In this document: positions 49,528-59,703 of the stretch, piece after piece | Numbering within the stretch: the first letter of the stretch is position 1 | Layout of the letters: every line of letters begins with the position of its first letter | Assembly (NCBI RefSeq): GCF_009828025.1 | Contig: NZ_WTYA01000009.1 | Location: forward strand, 62,001 to 126,000 | Origin: Qipengyuania algicida | Lineage (GTDB): Bacteria > Pseudomonadota > Alphaproteobacteria > Sphingomonadales > Sphingomonadaceae | Direction: 5' to 3' | Length of the DNA stretch: 64,000 nt | Notes under the pieces: model-generated | What the model was told of the DNA's origin: nothing | Database searches by the model: none | The model's input: the letters and a program-made list of their open reading frames with translations, nothing else | Translations under genes and position numbers: made by a program

Positions 49528-50312
49528 TGTCGTTCTCCTCGGCCTTGATTGGCCATGATGAGAACGGTCGCAACTTGGCGGCTAGTGGGCCGGAAGCGGA
49601 CCGGCAGGATTCAGCAACAAATCGCGGAAAGCAGTCGCTCAAAGGGTCCGAAGGGATGACGCTGCCAACTTAATGCCGAAAAGGCGGACGTCTGCGAAGT
49701 CGCGCGATAACGGCGTGACTAATTGTGACCCGTCATCGCGCCGATCCAGTAGCCTTGAGAGAACGACTACCCTTGGCCGATCCGACAGTCTTCGCACGGC
49801 GACTGCCGGCTCCACACACCACAACCGGCGGCCAGTCGAACGGACATTCCGACCGGTCGAATTGCGCTTCAAGTTCACATTGCGTGATGGAATGATCGGA
49901 ACAGTAATTCAGTGCAAAATGATGTTTCCAAGCTGAATCGTCCCGGTAGCCGAACATGTCTTAGAAAATCCCCGGCGTCTCCGAACAAGTTTCCCTTTCG
50001 GACGTGCCCAACTTCACCTCGATGAGCACGCCAAAGGAACCGATCCCGATATCCCCCTTTAAAGGTTTGATCACCTGCGACACCTCGACCTGCTAGCGCG
50101 CGCTTGGGTGGACCAGCCTGATCAATTCAAAGAGCGCCTTCTCGGCATGCTTCTCCGACGTAGGAACGATGCCGGCACGAGCTAGGATCGTTGGAGCCAA
50201 CCGGAGGATGCCGCCCATCTGAGCCACAGCATCGATGCCCGTCGACGCTGCAAACGGCCCGAGACTGGCCTCGACGTCCACAAGTGTACGGACCAAAAGT
50301 TAAGGGGCTCGC
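49528..50312. other. intergenic segment with no confident gene
   Basis: Nearly 800 bases. GGGCCGGAAGCGG at 49588-49600 recurs exactly at 62746-62758. An open frame at 50093-50296 on the minus strand (67 codons, high third-position GC, including VAQMGGILRLAPTI) could be a gene fragment, but it has no recognised family and no clear ribosome-binding site. Confidence 0.35.
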
Positions 50313-51023
50313 TCACCTGCGATCGGGATCCCACTCGGCGTGCTCCATGCCCCCGAGGCCACTCTCGATCACGCGAAACAGGGCGAGATATTGTTCTAGA
50401 AATACCGGCAAATCAAGTTGCTCATGAAGCAGTACCAAGAGACGATGCGCGCGTGGAAGCATGCGCGCCAGGGCCTCTTTCTCGGCAGCTACTTCCTCCT
50501 TGACCAAGGGATGGCCGCCCTCCTCGGAAACCCGCCAGCCCGCAGTAACTATTGCGCGGAGTTGACGGCGACATCTGTCGAGCTGTTCGCGGACGGCGTC
50601 CCACGCCTGCGGTCGCACGTCGCGGCGGATGTGACGATAGCGAGTCATCGCCCTGAAGTAGACGGATATGCGACGCAACACCGCTTCCATGCGCGCGTGC
50701 AGTTCTTCCACATCGAACGACTTGGCCAGATAGTCTTCCGCGCCGGTCCGCAGCGCCATGATGAGCATGTCGACATCGGTGCGTGCGATCAGGACGATGA
50801 CCGGGTTCATGGTGGAGCACGCCCGCCATGTCCGTAGCGATGTCAGACCGACCTCGTCCGGCAGCCCAAGGTCCAGCACCACCATCGCATAATCCGATTG
50901 GCCCAGTATCAGCCCGGCATTCTGGGCACAGCCCACAATGTCGCACGACAGCCCGAAATCTCGCAGCGCCAAGCTCAACGCCTGCGCCAGTTCTGGCAAA
51001 TCGTCGACGAGCAGAATGCGCAT
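50313..51023 (-). CDS. response regulator with a non-standard helical output domain
   Basis: A 236-residue protein. Residues 1-115 form a receiver domain: Asp7 and Asp8 (LVDDLPE), the phospho-acceptor Asp51 in VVLDLGLPD, and the conserved Lys near residue 103 in YLAKSFDVEEL, where the usual Pro after Lys is replaced by Ser. The C-terminal 120 residues are helical and Arg/Leu-rich (REQLDRCRRQLRAI, HRLLVLLHEQLDLPVFLEQY) and do not resemble an OmpR, NarL or NtrC output. No histidine kinase is adjacent. It probably signals by protein contact rather than by a classical DNA-binding domain. Confidence 0.8.
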   Translation of the reverse strand: MRILLVDDLPELAQALSLALRDFGLSCDIVGCAQNAGLILGQSDYAMVVLDLGLPDEVGLTSLRTWRACSTMNPVIVLIARTDVDMLIMALRTGAEDYLAKSFDVEELHARMEAVLRRISVYFRAMTRYRHIRRDVRPQAWDAVREQLDRCRRQLRAIVTAGWRVSEEGGHPLVKEEVAAEKEALARMLPRAHRLLVLLHEQLDLPVFLEQYLALFRVIESGLGGMEHAEWDPDRR

Positions 51024-51112
51024 GGGTGGACCTGCAAATACAACGATATGACAGGCGCCCTATGTCACGCCGATTGCTTGCGTTTGAATGAACGGCTCTG
51101 ATTGCGAACGGG

Positions 51113-52336
51113 TCAGTCGGTCGTATTGCATCGCGATGCTGTATCACCGGGCAGCCCGACGAGGGCTGGAATGAAGCGTCTTGCAAGGAGTGATGCGGAT
51201 CGCGCTATGGCTGTCCGGTCGGTTTCGTCGCCGACTTCATAGGTATAGGCGGGGATGCCATAGCGTTGATGAAACCAGTTCTTCGATGTTCCCGAACCGG
51301 GATTCGCATTGCGACGTTCGATCGTGAAATCATAGCCGGGTATCGGCCCTGCTCGGCCGAGCCATGACGAGAGAAAGGCTTCTTGCGCTGCATCGGTTTC
51401 AGCCTTGCCCTGTACGTAGAACAGGTTGCGCCCGGTAGAATGGAAATCCACCATCGCGATGGGACAGACGTCCACCGACAAATCATTCAGCCAGTTGCGC
51501 ACCGCTTGGGTTTCAGGCTGGGTGAAGTGGCCCCAGTCGCGATTGAGGTCCTGCCCGCCGCGATTGGCGCGCCAATGCCCATGATACACACCGTCGGGAT
51601 TGAGCATGGGGACGATAAGAAAGCGATAGCGATCAAGGTCGACTTCTCCTACTGCAATCTGCGCGGCCAGTTCGTGCAAGAAGGCTTCCATCGCCAATGC
51701 CCCGGTTACTTCGGGGGGATGCTGGCGCCCGATCAGGACGACGAGATAGGGGGCTTTCGCGCTGCCTAAAAGGAGCGCCTTGAGCGGGCGCCCGTCAAGC
51801 GACCTGCCCAGCGTCAGGCGCGTGCTACCCTGCAATTTCGCCAGCCGATCGAGCAATCTGTCGTAACGCGCCTGTCCGAAAATCTCCTGTCCGCTGACGA
51901 TGCCACCACCTGCAGGCAGTGTCAGTCGGGCATGGCGCCCGGCTTCACTGACCTGCGCGCCGAGTACACTCACCGTACCGTTTTTGCTCAGCTTGGGCCG
52001 GTACCGATGTTTCGCATCGATATAGTCGAGCCTAACGGTAATGTTTTGATCCCCCACCGTGCGATAACGGAAAGCATACCACGGGCTGGGATTGATCGGC
52101 GGAGCATGTTCCGGACCGATCGCCAGAGCAAATTCGCGCTCTCCCAAGATTGCGCAACGGGATACAGCGGCTCCGTCGAAATCGAACGAGATCGAAGCAG
52201 CCGCGGTGGAACATCCAATTTGCGATTTGGTCCGCGACGCCTCGGCTCGCGCGGATACGATCGGCGGCGCGCCAGCGCACGCCGCCGTCAATGTCAGAGC
52301 CAGTCCGAGACCGGCAAGGCGCCAGGGTTTGCGCAG
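51113..52336 (-). CDS. M14 family zinc carboxypeptidase, lipoprotein, apparent CTG start
   Basis: About 407 residues. Zinc ligands are His and Glu of GRQHPPEVTG and the His of VDFHSTGRN; DLNRDWGHF gives the substrate-binding Asn-Arg; the catalytic Glu lies in YTYEVGDETD. A canonical start exists only at TTG 52291, which would cut off most of the signal. In the same frame, upstream CTG 52334-52336 gives LRKPWRLAGLGLALTLTAAC, a complete lipoprotein signal, with GAGGGAAAG just before it. The frame is bounded by the TAG of the upstream TonB receptor gene, only 9 bases away. It likely trims a peptide or amino-acid conjugate in the periplasm. Confidence 0.85.
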   Translation of the reverse strand: MRKPWRLAGLGLALTLTAACAGAPPIVSARAEASRTKSQIGCSTAAASISFDFDGAAVSRCAILGEREFALAIGPEHAPPINPSPWYAFRYRTVGDQNITVRLDYIDAKHRYRPKLSKNGTVSVLGAQVSEAGRHARLTLPAGGGIVSGQEIFGQARYDRLLDRLAKLQGSTRLTLGRSLDGRPLKALLLGSAKAPYLVVLIGRQHPPEVTGALAMEAFLHELAAQIAVGEVDLDRYRFLIVPMLNPDGVYHGHWRANRGGQDLNRDWGHFTQPETQAVRNWLNDLSVDVCPIAMVDFHSTGRNLFYVQGKAETDAAQEAFLSSWLGRAGPIPGYDFTIERRNANPGSGTSKNWFHQRYGIPAYTYEVGDETDRTAIARSASLLARRFIPALVGLPGDTASRCNTTD

Positions 52337-52345
52337 CTTTCCCTC

Positions 52346-55300
52346 CTAGAACGACTTGCGAATGCCGAACGTGAACTGCCGACCACGCGCGTTGGCAAGT
52401 GCGCTGAAAAAGCCGAAGCTCTCATCGGCAAGCGGCGGTGCCTCGTTGAAGAGATTGTTGATCCCGAACATCAGCCGCGTCCCGTCGATCGCCGTGTCGC
52501 TGCGGATCGTGTAGCTGACGGTCGCATTGAGCGTGAACCAGTTGTCCACCGGATAGAGTGCACCGGGATCGGGATTGGGATTGCCATCGAAATCGGTCGC
52601 ATCCTGCGTGACGCTGTCATCCAGAACGCTGCCAACGTACCGCCCGAACAGGGAAGCGCGAACCGGGCCTGAGCGCCAGTTCATCGTTGCGGTCCAGCGC
52701 CATTTCGGGCGTCCGTTGATCCCGCGCTGTTCGCCGATATCGCTAATGACAATGCTGTCGGGCAGCGTGCCGTCCGCCACCGCATTCAGCAGTTCTTCCC
52801 CGTCCGGTCCCGGCGACTGGTAGAAACTTTCCAGCAGCGCTGCGTTGAACGACAGATCGAACCGGCCGAGACCGAACTCGGGAACTCGGTAATTGACTGC
52901 AAAATCCCAGCCTTTCACCCGGCGGCTATCGAGGTTTTTGTACGGGTCGAGCACCTGCACCACCGAACCGACCGGGGCCAGCCCGGTGCCATCGAACAGC
53001 GCAACCTGGTCGGCGTCGGGAGCATTGCGGATGACGTTGGGATTGGTCGATCCTTCAAGTCGGCGAAGCAGGTCGAGCGCCAGCGCGTTGTCGTCCCCGA
53101 AGACGCCGACGATCCCCTTCTGCTCGACCCGCCAGTAATCGGCGGTAATGGTGAGGCCGGGAATGAACGACGGCTTGAGTACGACGCCCAGATTGATGCT
53201 CTCAGTGGTTTCCGGCTTGAGCACATTGGTGCCCGTCCTCTGCGATACAGTACCCGTGCCCGTGCAGTCGTCGAAAGTGGAGATCTCTCCCTTAAGGATC
53301 TGCGCATAGCACTGGACGTAATCGTCGCGAGTGTTGACACGCGTTGTCCCGACATCATTGACCTGCACAAGATTCGGCGCACGGAAACCCTGTGACCAGG
53401 CACCACGCAGCATCAGCCCGTCCAGCATCGTCCATGATGCGGCGACGCGCGGGACGACCGTGGTTTCATCGATATCCGTGAAATGCTCCATCCGCCCGGC
53501 AAACTGGACTTCGAAACGCTTCACCAGCGGCACATGCATGTCCTCGGACACGATGGGCACGAAAGCTTCGGCGAAGGCCGAATACACGTCCCGTCGCCCG
53601 CTCGTATCGGGCGATGGGCTGGAATTCATCACGTCGCTGCCGAAGAAGTCCCCAGTGACGGAATCGGTAAAGGTGATCGTTCCGTCGAGCCGCGGATCGC
53701 GATCGTCGCTGAATGTCTCGCGCCGCCATTCGACCCCGGCCGCGAGCCCCAGATCGCCACCAGGCAGGGCAAGCAGATTCGATTTAGAGACCTTGAAATC
53801 CGCCAGAGCGAGCGTGGTCTCGCCCTTACGATAGACGTCGATCCGGATCGCATCGAGCGCCGCCTGGCTGCTGGGCGTGCAATCGCCATTGGCAGGCGCG
53901 TAGGCGCGGCTGGGATCGTAGCAGCCGCCATTGAAGGGGTTGTAGGCATCCGGCGTGCTGAGATTGATCTGGTTCTGGAAGGCTGTGTTGGAAATGCGAT
54001 TCTTCGTCAGGTCGGTCTTGTTCGCCTGCTCGTATACGAAACCGGTATCGTAATCCCACCCGCCAATGTCACCGCGCAGGCCGGCGACGATGCGATAATC
54101 GTTCTTGGTCACAATGGTCTGGCGCGGTCCGGCATCGACCACGCGATAGCGTTCGAGGATCACGTCGCGCCCATCGGCGTCCACACCGTCGATCCCGCTG
54201 GTCAGGCGATTCGGGTTGGTCGAACCGTCAGGAAAATTCTCGGCGCCGAAAGGATTGTAATAGGCATCACGCGAAATGCCGATCGGCACGGCGCTCAGCA
54301 GCGCGCTAGGTTGTCCCAGGCGGCTCGACTTGGTGCGATAGAAAGAACCCTCGACATAGAATTCGGCTGCGTCGCTGAACTGGTGATTGAACAGGACCAT
54401 CGCATTGTAGCGGTTCTTTTCCGAATAGAGCGAGCGCGCAGCGTCGAGGTCGTAGCGCAAGGGCACATCGACCGATGTCCCATTGTCTGCACAAATCCCA
54501 TTGCCGAGATCCAGTCGGCAGCCCGAAAAGCTGTCCGGCTGGATCTGGAAATCGTCGTCTCCGATATCGGTTGCGCTGCTGGGTTTCGAACCTTGGATGT
54601 CGAACTGGCCCCACGGCGTATATGTCGATGTGTTGCGGAAATTGGTGTCGCCATAGTACGGCGTGCCTTCGAGCCTGGGATCGAATTCCCGGTCGCTGCT
54701 ACGCGCATAGTCCCTGATGCTGCTCGGCGCGCCGTTTTCGTAGAAATAGCCGCCATAGACGGTCAAATTGCTGCGCCCGCCGTTGAAATCGAAGCCATAG
54801 GCTCCGCGAAGGCTGGTGTTGAACAGCCCTGTCCCATCGGAAACACGATATTTGGCATCGGCATAGCCGCCGTTGAGATTGCTCTTGAGGACCGTGTTGA
54901 CCACGCCCGCAACCGCATCCGCACCGTAGATTGCCGATGCGCCATCGCGCAGCACTTCGATCCGGCGCACGCTTCCGGGAGGGATAGTGTTGGTGTCGGG
55001 CGAAACCACCGGAACCAGCAGTTCGGTCTGGAAGCCCGGATCGTTGACCATCCGGCGGCCGTTAAGCAGCAGCAAGGTGTTGCCTGTGCCGAGTTCTCGC
55101 AAATTGATCGAGGCCACATCCCCGCGCGAGCTGTTGATGCCGCCGGTGGTGTTCTGTTCATTGAAGGCGACCGCGCCCGCCTGCGGGATCGCACGAAATA
55201 GCTCATCGCCCGATGACGGGTTGATCGCATCGATATCTTGCTGGCTCACCACCGTGACCGGCAGCACATCGTCGATATGCGCGCCCTTGATCTGGGTACC

Positions 55301-55468
55301 GGTGACGACGATCACATTGTTGGTCGCGACATCGGATGAAGCGGCTTCCGCCTGGCTATTGTCGCTGTCAGCCGGAGTTGCCGTATCCTGCGCCTGTGCG
55401 CTTCCGGCGAATGCGAGCATGCTGCCGCTGGCGAGCAGCATGAGCTTGCCGATGCTGGTGGTTCTCAT
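52346..55468 (-). CDS. TonB-dependent receptor
   Basis: A 1040-residue outer-membrane receptor with a signal peptide (cleavage after AQAQ near residue 27), a TonB-box-like segment VIVVTGTQI near residue 53, a plug domain with LNGRRMVND and GADAVAGVVNTVLK, and a long barrel ending in FTFGIRKSF. The plug resembles receptors with large extracellular loops that import peptides or other polymers. It is the third gene of the minus-strand dctA operon. Its stop lies 9 bases from the M14 peptidase start, so its ligand is probably the peptidase substrate or product. Confidence 0.92.
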   Translation of the reverse strand: MRTTSIGKLMLLASGSMLAFAGSAQAQDTATPADSDNSQAEAASSDVATNNVIVVTGTQIKGAHIDDVLPVTVVSQQDIDAINPSSGDELFRAIPQAGAVAFNEQNTTGGINSSRGDVASINLRELGTGNTLLLLNGRRMVNDPGFQTELLVPVVSPDTNTIPPGSVRRIEVLRDGASAIYGADAVAGVVNTVLKSNLNGGYADAKYRVSDGTGLFNTSLRGAYGFDFNGGRSNLTVYGGYFYENGAPSSIRDYARSSDREFDPRLEGTPYYGDTNFRNTSTYTPWGQFDIQGSKPSSATDIGDDDFQIQPDSFSGCRLDLGNGICADNGTSVDVPLRYDLDAARSLYSEKNRYNAMVLFNHQFSDAAEFYVEGSFYRTKSSRLGQPSALLSAVPIGISRDAYYNPFGAENFPDGSTNPNRLTSGIDGVDADGRDVILERYRVVDAGPRQTIVTKNDYRIVAGLRGDIGGWDYDTGFVYEQANKTDLTKNRISNTAFQNQINLSTPDAYNPFNGGCYDPSRAYAPANGDCTPSSQAALDAIRIDVYRKGETTLALADFKVSKSNLLALPGGDLGLAAGVEWRRETFSDDRDPRLDGTITFTDSVTGDFFGSDVMNSSPSPDTSGRRDVYSAFAEAFVPIVSEDMHVPLVKRFEVQFAGRMEHFTDIDETTVVPRVAASWTMLDGLMLRGAWSQGFRAPNLVQVNDVGTTRVNTRDDYVQCYAQILKGEISTFDDCTGTGTVSQRTGTNVLKPETTESINLGVVLKPSFIPGLTITADYWRVEQKGIVGVFGDDNALALDLLRRLEGSTNPNVIRNAPDADQVALFDGTGLAPVGSVVQVLDPYKNLDSRRVKGWDFAVNYRVPEFGLGRFDLSFNAALLESFYQSPGPDGEELLNAVADGTLPDSIVISDIGEQRGINGRPKWRWTATMNWRSGPVRASLFGRYVGSVLDDSVTQDATDFDGNPNPDPGALYPVDNWFTLNATVSYTIRSDTAIDGTRLMFGINNLFNEAPPLADESFGFFSALANARGRQFTFGIRKSF

Positions 55469-55498
55469 GGGTTCCCTCTCCTGTGCTTATCGATTCGG

Positions 55499-56443
55499 TT
55501 ATTGTTTGAAGTTTCGCCTGGTGATCCAGGCATCGAATATCTCCGGCCACTGGCTCAGGATTTCATTGGGTCGGCCCAGCCCCCAGCCGTGGCCGCCCTT
55601 CTCGAAAATATGCAGCTCGGCAGGCGCACCTGCTTCATGCAGCGCCTGATACAGCGCGAGATTGTGGCCCGGCGGGGCGATTGGATCGTCGGAGGCTGAA
55701 AATAGGATCGTCGGCGGGGCACCCCTGTGTGCAAGCTTGTCGAGCGACCAGGCGTTTTCCGCTGCGCGGCTCGGGTGCGACCCGACGAGCTCGCGGCGGG
55801 TTCTGGTGGTATCGTAAGGCTTGCGCAGCACCACGACCGGGAACAGCAGTGCGGCGAAATCGGGACGCGCGCTGACCTGCTCGTAACGATCATTGCCGCT
55901 GTAGAAAGCATGGGTCGGCTGGAGCGCGGTATAGCCCGCCAAATGCCCCCCGGCCGACATTCCCATGATGCCGATCCGGTCGGGCTGGATACCGAATTCG
56001 GCGGCACGCATGCGTACGATTTTCATCGCCCTTTGCGCATCGGCAAATGGCGCACCGACGTTCCAACCATCATTGGGCAGGCGATAGATCAGTTCGAACG
56101 CGGTGTAGCCACGGTTCTGCAACCAGCGCGCGGCGGGCGCGCTTTCCTTCCACAGCTGGATACGGAAGTAGCCGCCGCCACCGCAAATTATCACAGCCTT
56201 GCCATTGGGATGGTTCGGGCGGTGAACCCTGAGGCGCGGAGTAGAGATGTTCGATACCGCGCCATAGCCTTTGCCGGGGCCACCGATCTTTTCAGGGCCG
56301 CTGGGTCCACCCTCGCCAGGCGGCTTGCCGGGCCACAGGGGAATCTCCTCCGGCGTTTGCGCCTTTAGCGGCACGGCTTGCGCAACGCCCGCAAGCGCGC
56401 CAACGGCACATCCGTTCAGCACAATGCCCCGCCGCGTAATCAT
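55499..56443 (-). CDS. alpha/beta hydrolase (BD-FAE/acetyl-xylan-esterase-like)
   Basis: A 314-residue protein with a twin-arginine-like signal ([11 protein letters not shown], hydrophobic to residue 24). Its alpha/beta hydrolase fold has the nucleophile Ser in [10 protein letters not shown] near residue 165, the Asp in [10 protein letters not shown] and the His in GGHGWGLG near residue 295. Relatives are esterases that deacylate sugars or peptides. It overlaps the dctA stop (ATGA, 56440-56443) and precedes the TonB receptor by 30 bases. Confidence 0.87.
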   Translation of the reverse strand: MITRRGIVLNGCAVGALAGVAQAVPLKAQTPEEIPLWPGKPPGEGGPSGPEKIGGPGKGYGAVSNISTPRLRVHRPNHPNGKAVIICGGGGYFRIQLWKESAPAARWLQNRGYTAFELIYRLPNDGWNVGAPFADAQRAMKIVRMRAAEFGIQPDRIGIMGMSAGGHLAGYTALQPTHAFYSGNDRYEQVSARPDFAALLFPVVVLRKPYDTTRTRRELVGSHPSRAAENAWSLDKLAHRGAPPTILFSASDDPIAPPGHNLALYQALHEAGAPAELHIFEKGGHGWGLGRPNEILSQWPEIFDAWITRRNFKQ

Positions 56444-57825
56444 TCCGCTGGCTCCCTCGCCTGTGCCAGCGCTTCCGAAAATGGGCCGCTCCGCTCGTGT
56501 CGCTCGGTGTCCTCTTCAGGCAAGGGCATGGGATAACCGGCAAGGGCGGCGGCCAGCCGTTCCTTGTCGAGAGCGTTCTCCCACCGCGCGACGACGATGG
56601 TCGCCACGGCATTGCCGACGAAATTGGTCAGAGCGCGGCACTCGCTCATGAAGCGGTCGATGCCAAGGATCAGCGCCATGCCCGCGACCGGGACCGATGG
56701 AACCACCGATAGCGTGGCAGCGAGGATCACGAACCCCGCCCCGGTGACCCCCGCCGCTCCCTTCGAGCTGATCATCGCGACCAGCACCAGGGCGAACTGT
56801 TCCCCCAGCGACAGCTCGATCCCCAGCGCCTGCGCGATGAACAGCGCGGCAAGGGTCATGTAGATATTGGTGCCGTCCAGATTGAACGAATAGCCGGTCG
56901 GCACCACCAGCCCGACCACCGTCTTGCGGCAACCGGCGATTTCGAGCTTTTCCATCAGGCTCGGCAGGGCCGCCTCGGACGAAGATGTGCCCAGGACGAG
57001 CAGCAATTCGGCGCGCAAATAGCGGATGAGCTTGAGAATGGAGAAACCGGTGAAGCGCGCTACCGCTCCAAGCACCACCAGCACAAACAGCAGGGAGGTG
57101 GCATAGAACGTGCCCACCAGCGCGGCGAGGTTGACCAGCGACCCGATGCCGAACTCGCCGATGGTGAAGGCGATCGCGCCGAAAGCGCCGATCGGCGCCA
57201 GCTTCATCAGCATGTGGACGAGCTTGAAGATAACTTCGTTGACCGAGTTGAGCAGGTCGAGCGCAAGGTCGCTTTGCGGCCGTGTGGCGGCGATCGCCAC
57301 GCCTGTCAGGATCGCGACGAGCAGGACCTGCAGGATACTGCCATGGGTCAGTGCACTGAAGAAAGTGGTCGGGATGATCGCTAGCAGGAAGCCCGATACG
57401 GTTTGTTCTTCGGCCGTCGTGGCATAGCTTGAGACGGACGAAGCATCGAGGGTTGCCGGATCGATGTTGAGGCCCGATCCGGGATGTACGATGTTGGCGA
57501 CAGCAAGGCCGATGATGAGCGCAAGCGTCGAAAAAAAGAGAAAATAGATGATCGCCTTGCCAGCCACTTTGCCGACCGAGGACATGTCCTTCATGCTCGC
57601 GATGCCGGTGGCCACGGTTAGGAATATCACCGGCGCTATGATCATCTTGACCAGCGCAATGAACCCATCGCCAAGCGGCTTGAGCGATGCTCCTATATGC
57701 GGGAAGAAATGACCAACCAATGCGCCCAATGCGATGGCTGCCAGCACTTGAACGTATAGCAGGCGGTAAAACGGTACGCGCCGTTCCGGCGCATTCGCCG
57801 TACCACCCAACTCCCTCGATGTCAT
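56440..57825 (-). CDS. dctA: C4-dicarboxylate/amino acid:cation symporter DctA
   Basis: A DAACS-family inner-membrane symporter of 461 residues. The first re-entrant-loop motif appears as [12 protein letters not shown] near residue 280, followed by [16 protein letters not shown] near residue 315 and the final [15 protein letters not shown]. Substrates in the family are succinate, fumarate, malate, aspartate or glutamate. The start MTSREL at 57825, behind GGAGTGACAGGA, is preferred to 57864. It heads a four-gene minus-strand operon and is divergent from dctBD, its usual regulators. Confidence 0.93.
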   Translation of the reverse strand: MTSRELGGTANAPERRVPFYRLLYVQVLAAIALGALVGHFFPHIGASLKPLGDGFIALVKMIIAPVIFLTVATGIASMKDMSSVGKVAGKAIIYFLFFSTLALIIGLAVANIVHPGSGLNIDPATLDASSVSSYATTAEEQTVSGFLLAIIPTTFFSALTHGSILQVLLVAILTGVAIAATRPQSDLALDLLNSVNEVIFKLVHMLMKLAPIGAFGAIAFTIGEFGIGSLVNLAALVGTFYATSLLFVLVVLGAVARFTGFSILKLIRYLRAELLLVLGTSSSEAALPSLMEKLEIAGCRKTVVGLVVPTGYSFNLDGTNIYMTLAALFIAQALGIELSLGEQFALVLVAMISSKGAAGVTGAGFVILAATLSVVPSVPVAGMALILGIDRFMSECRALTNFVGNAVATIVVARWENALDKERLAAALAGYPMPLPEEDTERHERSGPFSEALAQAREPAE

Positions 57826-57956
57826 TCCTGTCACTCCCTCGCACCGCTCTCGGTCGGCTGCCATCGAGATTATTTAGTGTATGCAAGGGAGCAAAGGCTC
57901 AGAGAGCATATTTATTTCTACTATTTTTCAGAAGTTTATACAACTTTGTGCGCAAT

Positions 57957-57978
57957 TATGTGTGGTATGTCGCACATA
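57957..57978. promoter_or_regulatory. palindrome 1 in the dctA-dctB intergenic region
   Basis: TATGTGTG-N6-CGCACATA, an imperfect inverted repeat (one mismatch), lies between the divergent dctA and dctB starts. A related half-element TTTGTGCGCAA lies just upstream at 57945-57955. Likely regulator-binding site (DctD or another); inference. Confidence 0.5.
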
Positions 57979-57988
57979 AAAATTGCAT

Positions 57989-58010
57989 TTTGTGCGGATT
58001 TCTGCACATC
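57989..58010. promoter_or_regulatory. palindrome 2 in the dctA-dctB intergenic region
   Basis: TTTGTGCG-N6-TGCACATC shares the TGTGC ... GCACA core and N-spacing with palindrome 1. The centres are 32 bases apart, about three helical turns, as expected for cooperative dimers bound to one face of the DNA. Confidence 0.5.
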
Positions 58011-58020
58011 AGATATTCAG

Positions 58021-59703
58021 ATGGCGAAGTCATCCCACCTTCCGCGGCGCTGGCACATGATGTTGGGCATAGCCTTGATCGCGCTTGCGGTTCTGGCAAT
58101 GCTCGCCACGGATCGGATCATGCGCGAAAGCGCCTATCGCGAGCAGCAGGGCATCGCCCAAGCCGATGCGAAATTGCTTGCGACCGGGCTGCGCAGCGAG
58201 CTCGACAAGTTCAGCCTTATGCCGCTGGTACTGTCCGACGATGCACAGGTGCAGGCGCTGCTTGGCGGAGACGCCCGGCTGAAATCGGCACTCGACCAGC
58301 GACTGGCAGACTTGGCCCGGCAATCGAATGCTGCAGCGATCTATGTCATGGATGCGCAAGGAATGACGCTGGCCGCGAGCAATGCCGACCAGCCGAGCAG
58401 CTTCGTCGGTTCGAACTATGCATTCCGGCGCTATTTCCGCGATGCGATCAAGGATGGCTCGACCACGCAGTTCGCTCTCGGGACGGTCAGCCGCCAACCC
58501 GGCCTCTATGTTGCGCGGCGCGTCGGCACAGCGTCCTCGCCGCTCGGTGTCGTTGCGGTCAAGATCGAATTCGACGCGCTGGAAGCCAATTGGCACGACG
58601 CGACGGATGGCGTCTATGTGACCGATGCGCAGGGCGTGGTGTTACTCACCAGCGATCCGGCATGGCGGTTTCATGTCGCCTCGTCCGCTCCCGCGATTGC
58701 CCGCGATGCAACGGCGGATTTGCGCCAATTCGGGGTCGCAAAACTCGCGCCGTTGGTATTCGATGGCCCGGATAAAAGTACCAGTTCGGTCAAGGCACCG
58801 TTGCTCGATGCACAGCAACCGATTTCGCCCAATGGCTGGAGCTTGCACCTGCTTGTTGATCCGGGGCCGCGTGTGGCCAATGCGGTCGCCAACGGACGTC
58901 TGGCCATTGTCGTGCTGATCACAATTGCGATCGTGCTGGCAGCTGGTGCGGTGCTGATGCGACGGCGACGGGAAGCGCAGGCCGAGATAGTTCTCGCCGA
59001 ACGTACGCGAACCTTGCGGGAACAGCTCTCGCAGGCAAATCGCCTCGCCACGCTCGGACAGATATCTGCCGGTGTCGGTCATGAAATCGGCCAGCCGGTG
59101 GCCGCCGCCCGCGTATTCGCGGAAAGCGGGCAGCGACTGATCGCAACCGGCGAAACGGGGAAAGCGAGCGACAACTTCGCCCGGATCGTCAGCCTGACCG
59201 AGCGTATTGGCGAGATCACCGGGGAATTGCGCAAGTTCAGCAAGCGTCAGGTTGGGGAGCGCATGGATATCCCACTCGGCGCTGCGGTCGATGGCGCACT
59301 GCTGCTCCTGCGCGATCGCATTCAGTCCTCCGCCGTGCAGGTCAGCTTGCCACCCGCTGCCGATCTTGCAGTGCGGGTGACTGCCGAGCCCGTGCGGTTG
59401 GAGCAGGTGCTGGTGAACCTGCTCCAGAATGCCCTCGATGCGACCGGAGATGGCGGCGAGATCGCACTCGTTCTCGAACTCGAGGAAACAATTGCCTTGT
59501 TGAGTGTATGCGACAATGGGCCAGGCATCTCTTCAGATCGCGAAGGGCAATTGTTCCAGCCTTTCGCAACCACCAAGGCTGACGGGCTGGGTATCGGTCT
59601 TGTCATTTCGCGCGATATCATGCGCGATCTTGGTGGCGAGCTGGCCTATGCGCCCGGCTCGCAAGGTACCTGCTTCACCATGACGGTACCGAGAGCCGGA
59701 TGA
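58021..59703 (+). CDS. dctB: C4-dicarboxylate sensor histidine kinase DctB
   Basis: A 560-residue kinase. It has two membrane helices (about residues 13-32 and 290-310) around a periplasmic double-PAS sensor with the FVGSNYAFRRYF and RQPGLYVARRV elements. The phospho-acceptor His lies in GVGHEIGQPVAAARVFAE near residue 358, typical of DctB. The ATP-binding domain has NLLQNALDATGD, CDNGPGISS and DGLGIGLVIS. The start at 58021 removes a long unconvincing extension and directly follows the palindromes. Its stop overlaps the dctD start (ATGA). Confidence 0.92.
   Translation: MAKSSHLPRRWHMMLGIALIALAVLAMLATDRIMRESAYREQQGIAQADAKLLATGLRSELDKFSLMPLVLSDDAQVQALLGGDARLKSALDQRLADLARQSNAAAIYVMDAQGMTLAASNADQPSSFVGSNYAFRRYFRDAIKDGSTTQFALGTVSRQPGLYVARRVGTASSPLGVVAVKIEFDALEANWHDATDGVYVTDAQGVVLLTSDPAWRFHVASSAPAIARDATADLRQFGVAKLAPLVFDGPDKSTSSVKAPLLDAQQPISPNGWSLHLLVDPGPRVANAVANGRLAIVVLITIAIVLAAGAVLMRRRREAQAEIVLAERTRTLREQLSQANRLATLGQISAGVGHEIGQPVAAARVFAESGQRLIATGETGKASDNFARIVSLTERIGEITGELRKFSKRQVGERMDIPLGAAVDGALLLLRDRIQSSAVQVSLPPAADLAVRVTAEPVRLEQVLVNLLQNALDATGDGGEIALVLELEETIALLSVCDNGPGISSDREGQLFQPFATTKADGLGIGLVISRDIMRDLGGELAYAPGSQGTCFTMTVPRAG

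Noticed and set aside
49733-49957. A 74-codon minus-strand frame in the gap after the integrase
   Set aside because: Low-complexity, Arg/Ser-rich translation, no ribosome-binding site and no family resemblance; treated as chance.
31060-50312. attL/attR pair derived from the tRNA-Gln 3' end
   Set aside because: No second copy of the tRNA 3' segment was found by reading the region around and beyond the integrase.
57826-57956. Sigma-54 promoter upstream of dctA
   Set aside because: A TTGC-like -12 element is present on the minus strand, but no GG exists at the required distance; the DctD also lacks GAFTGA.
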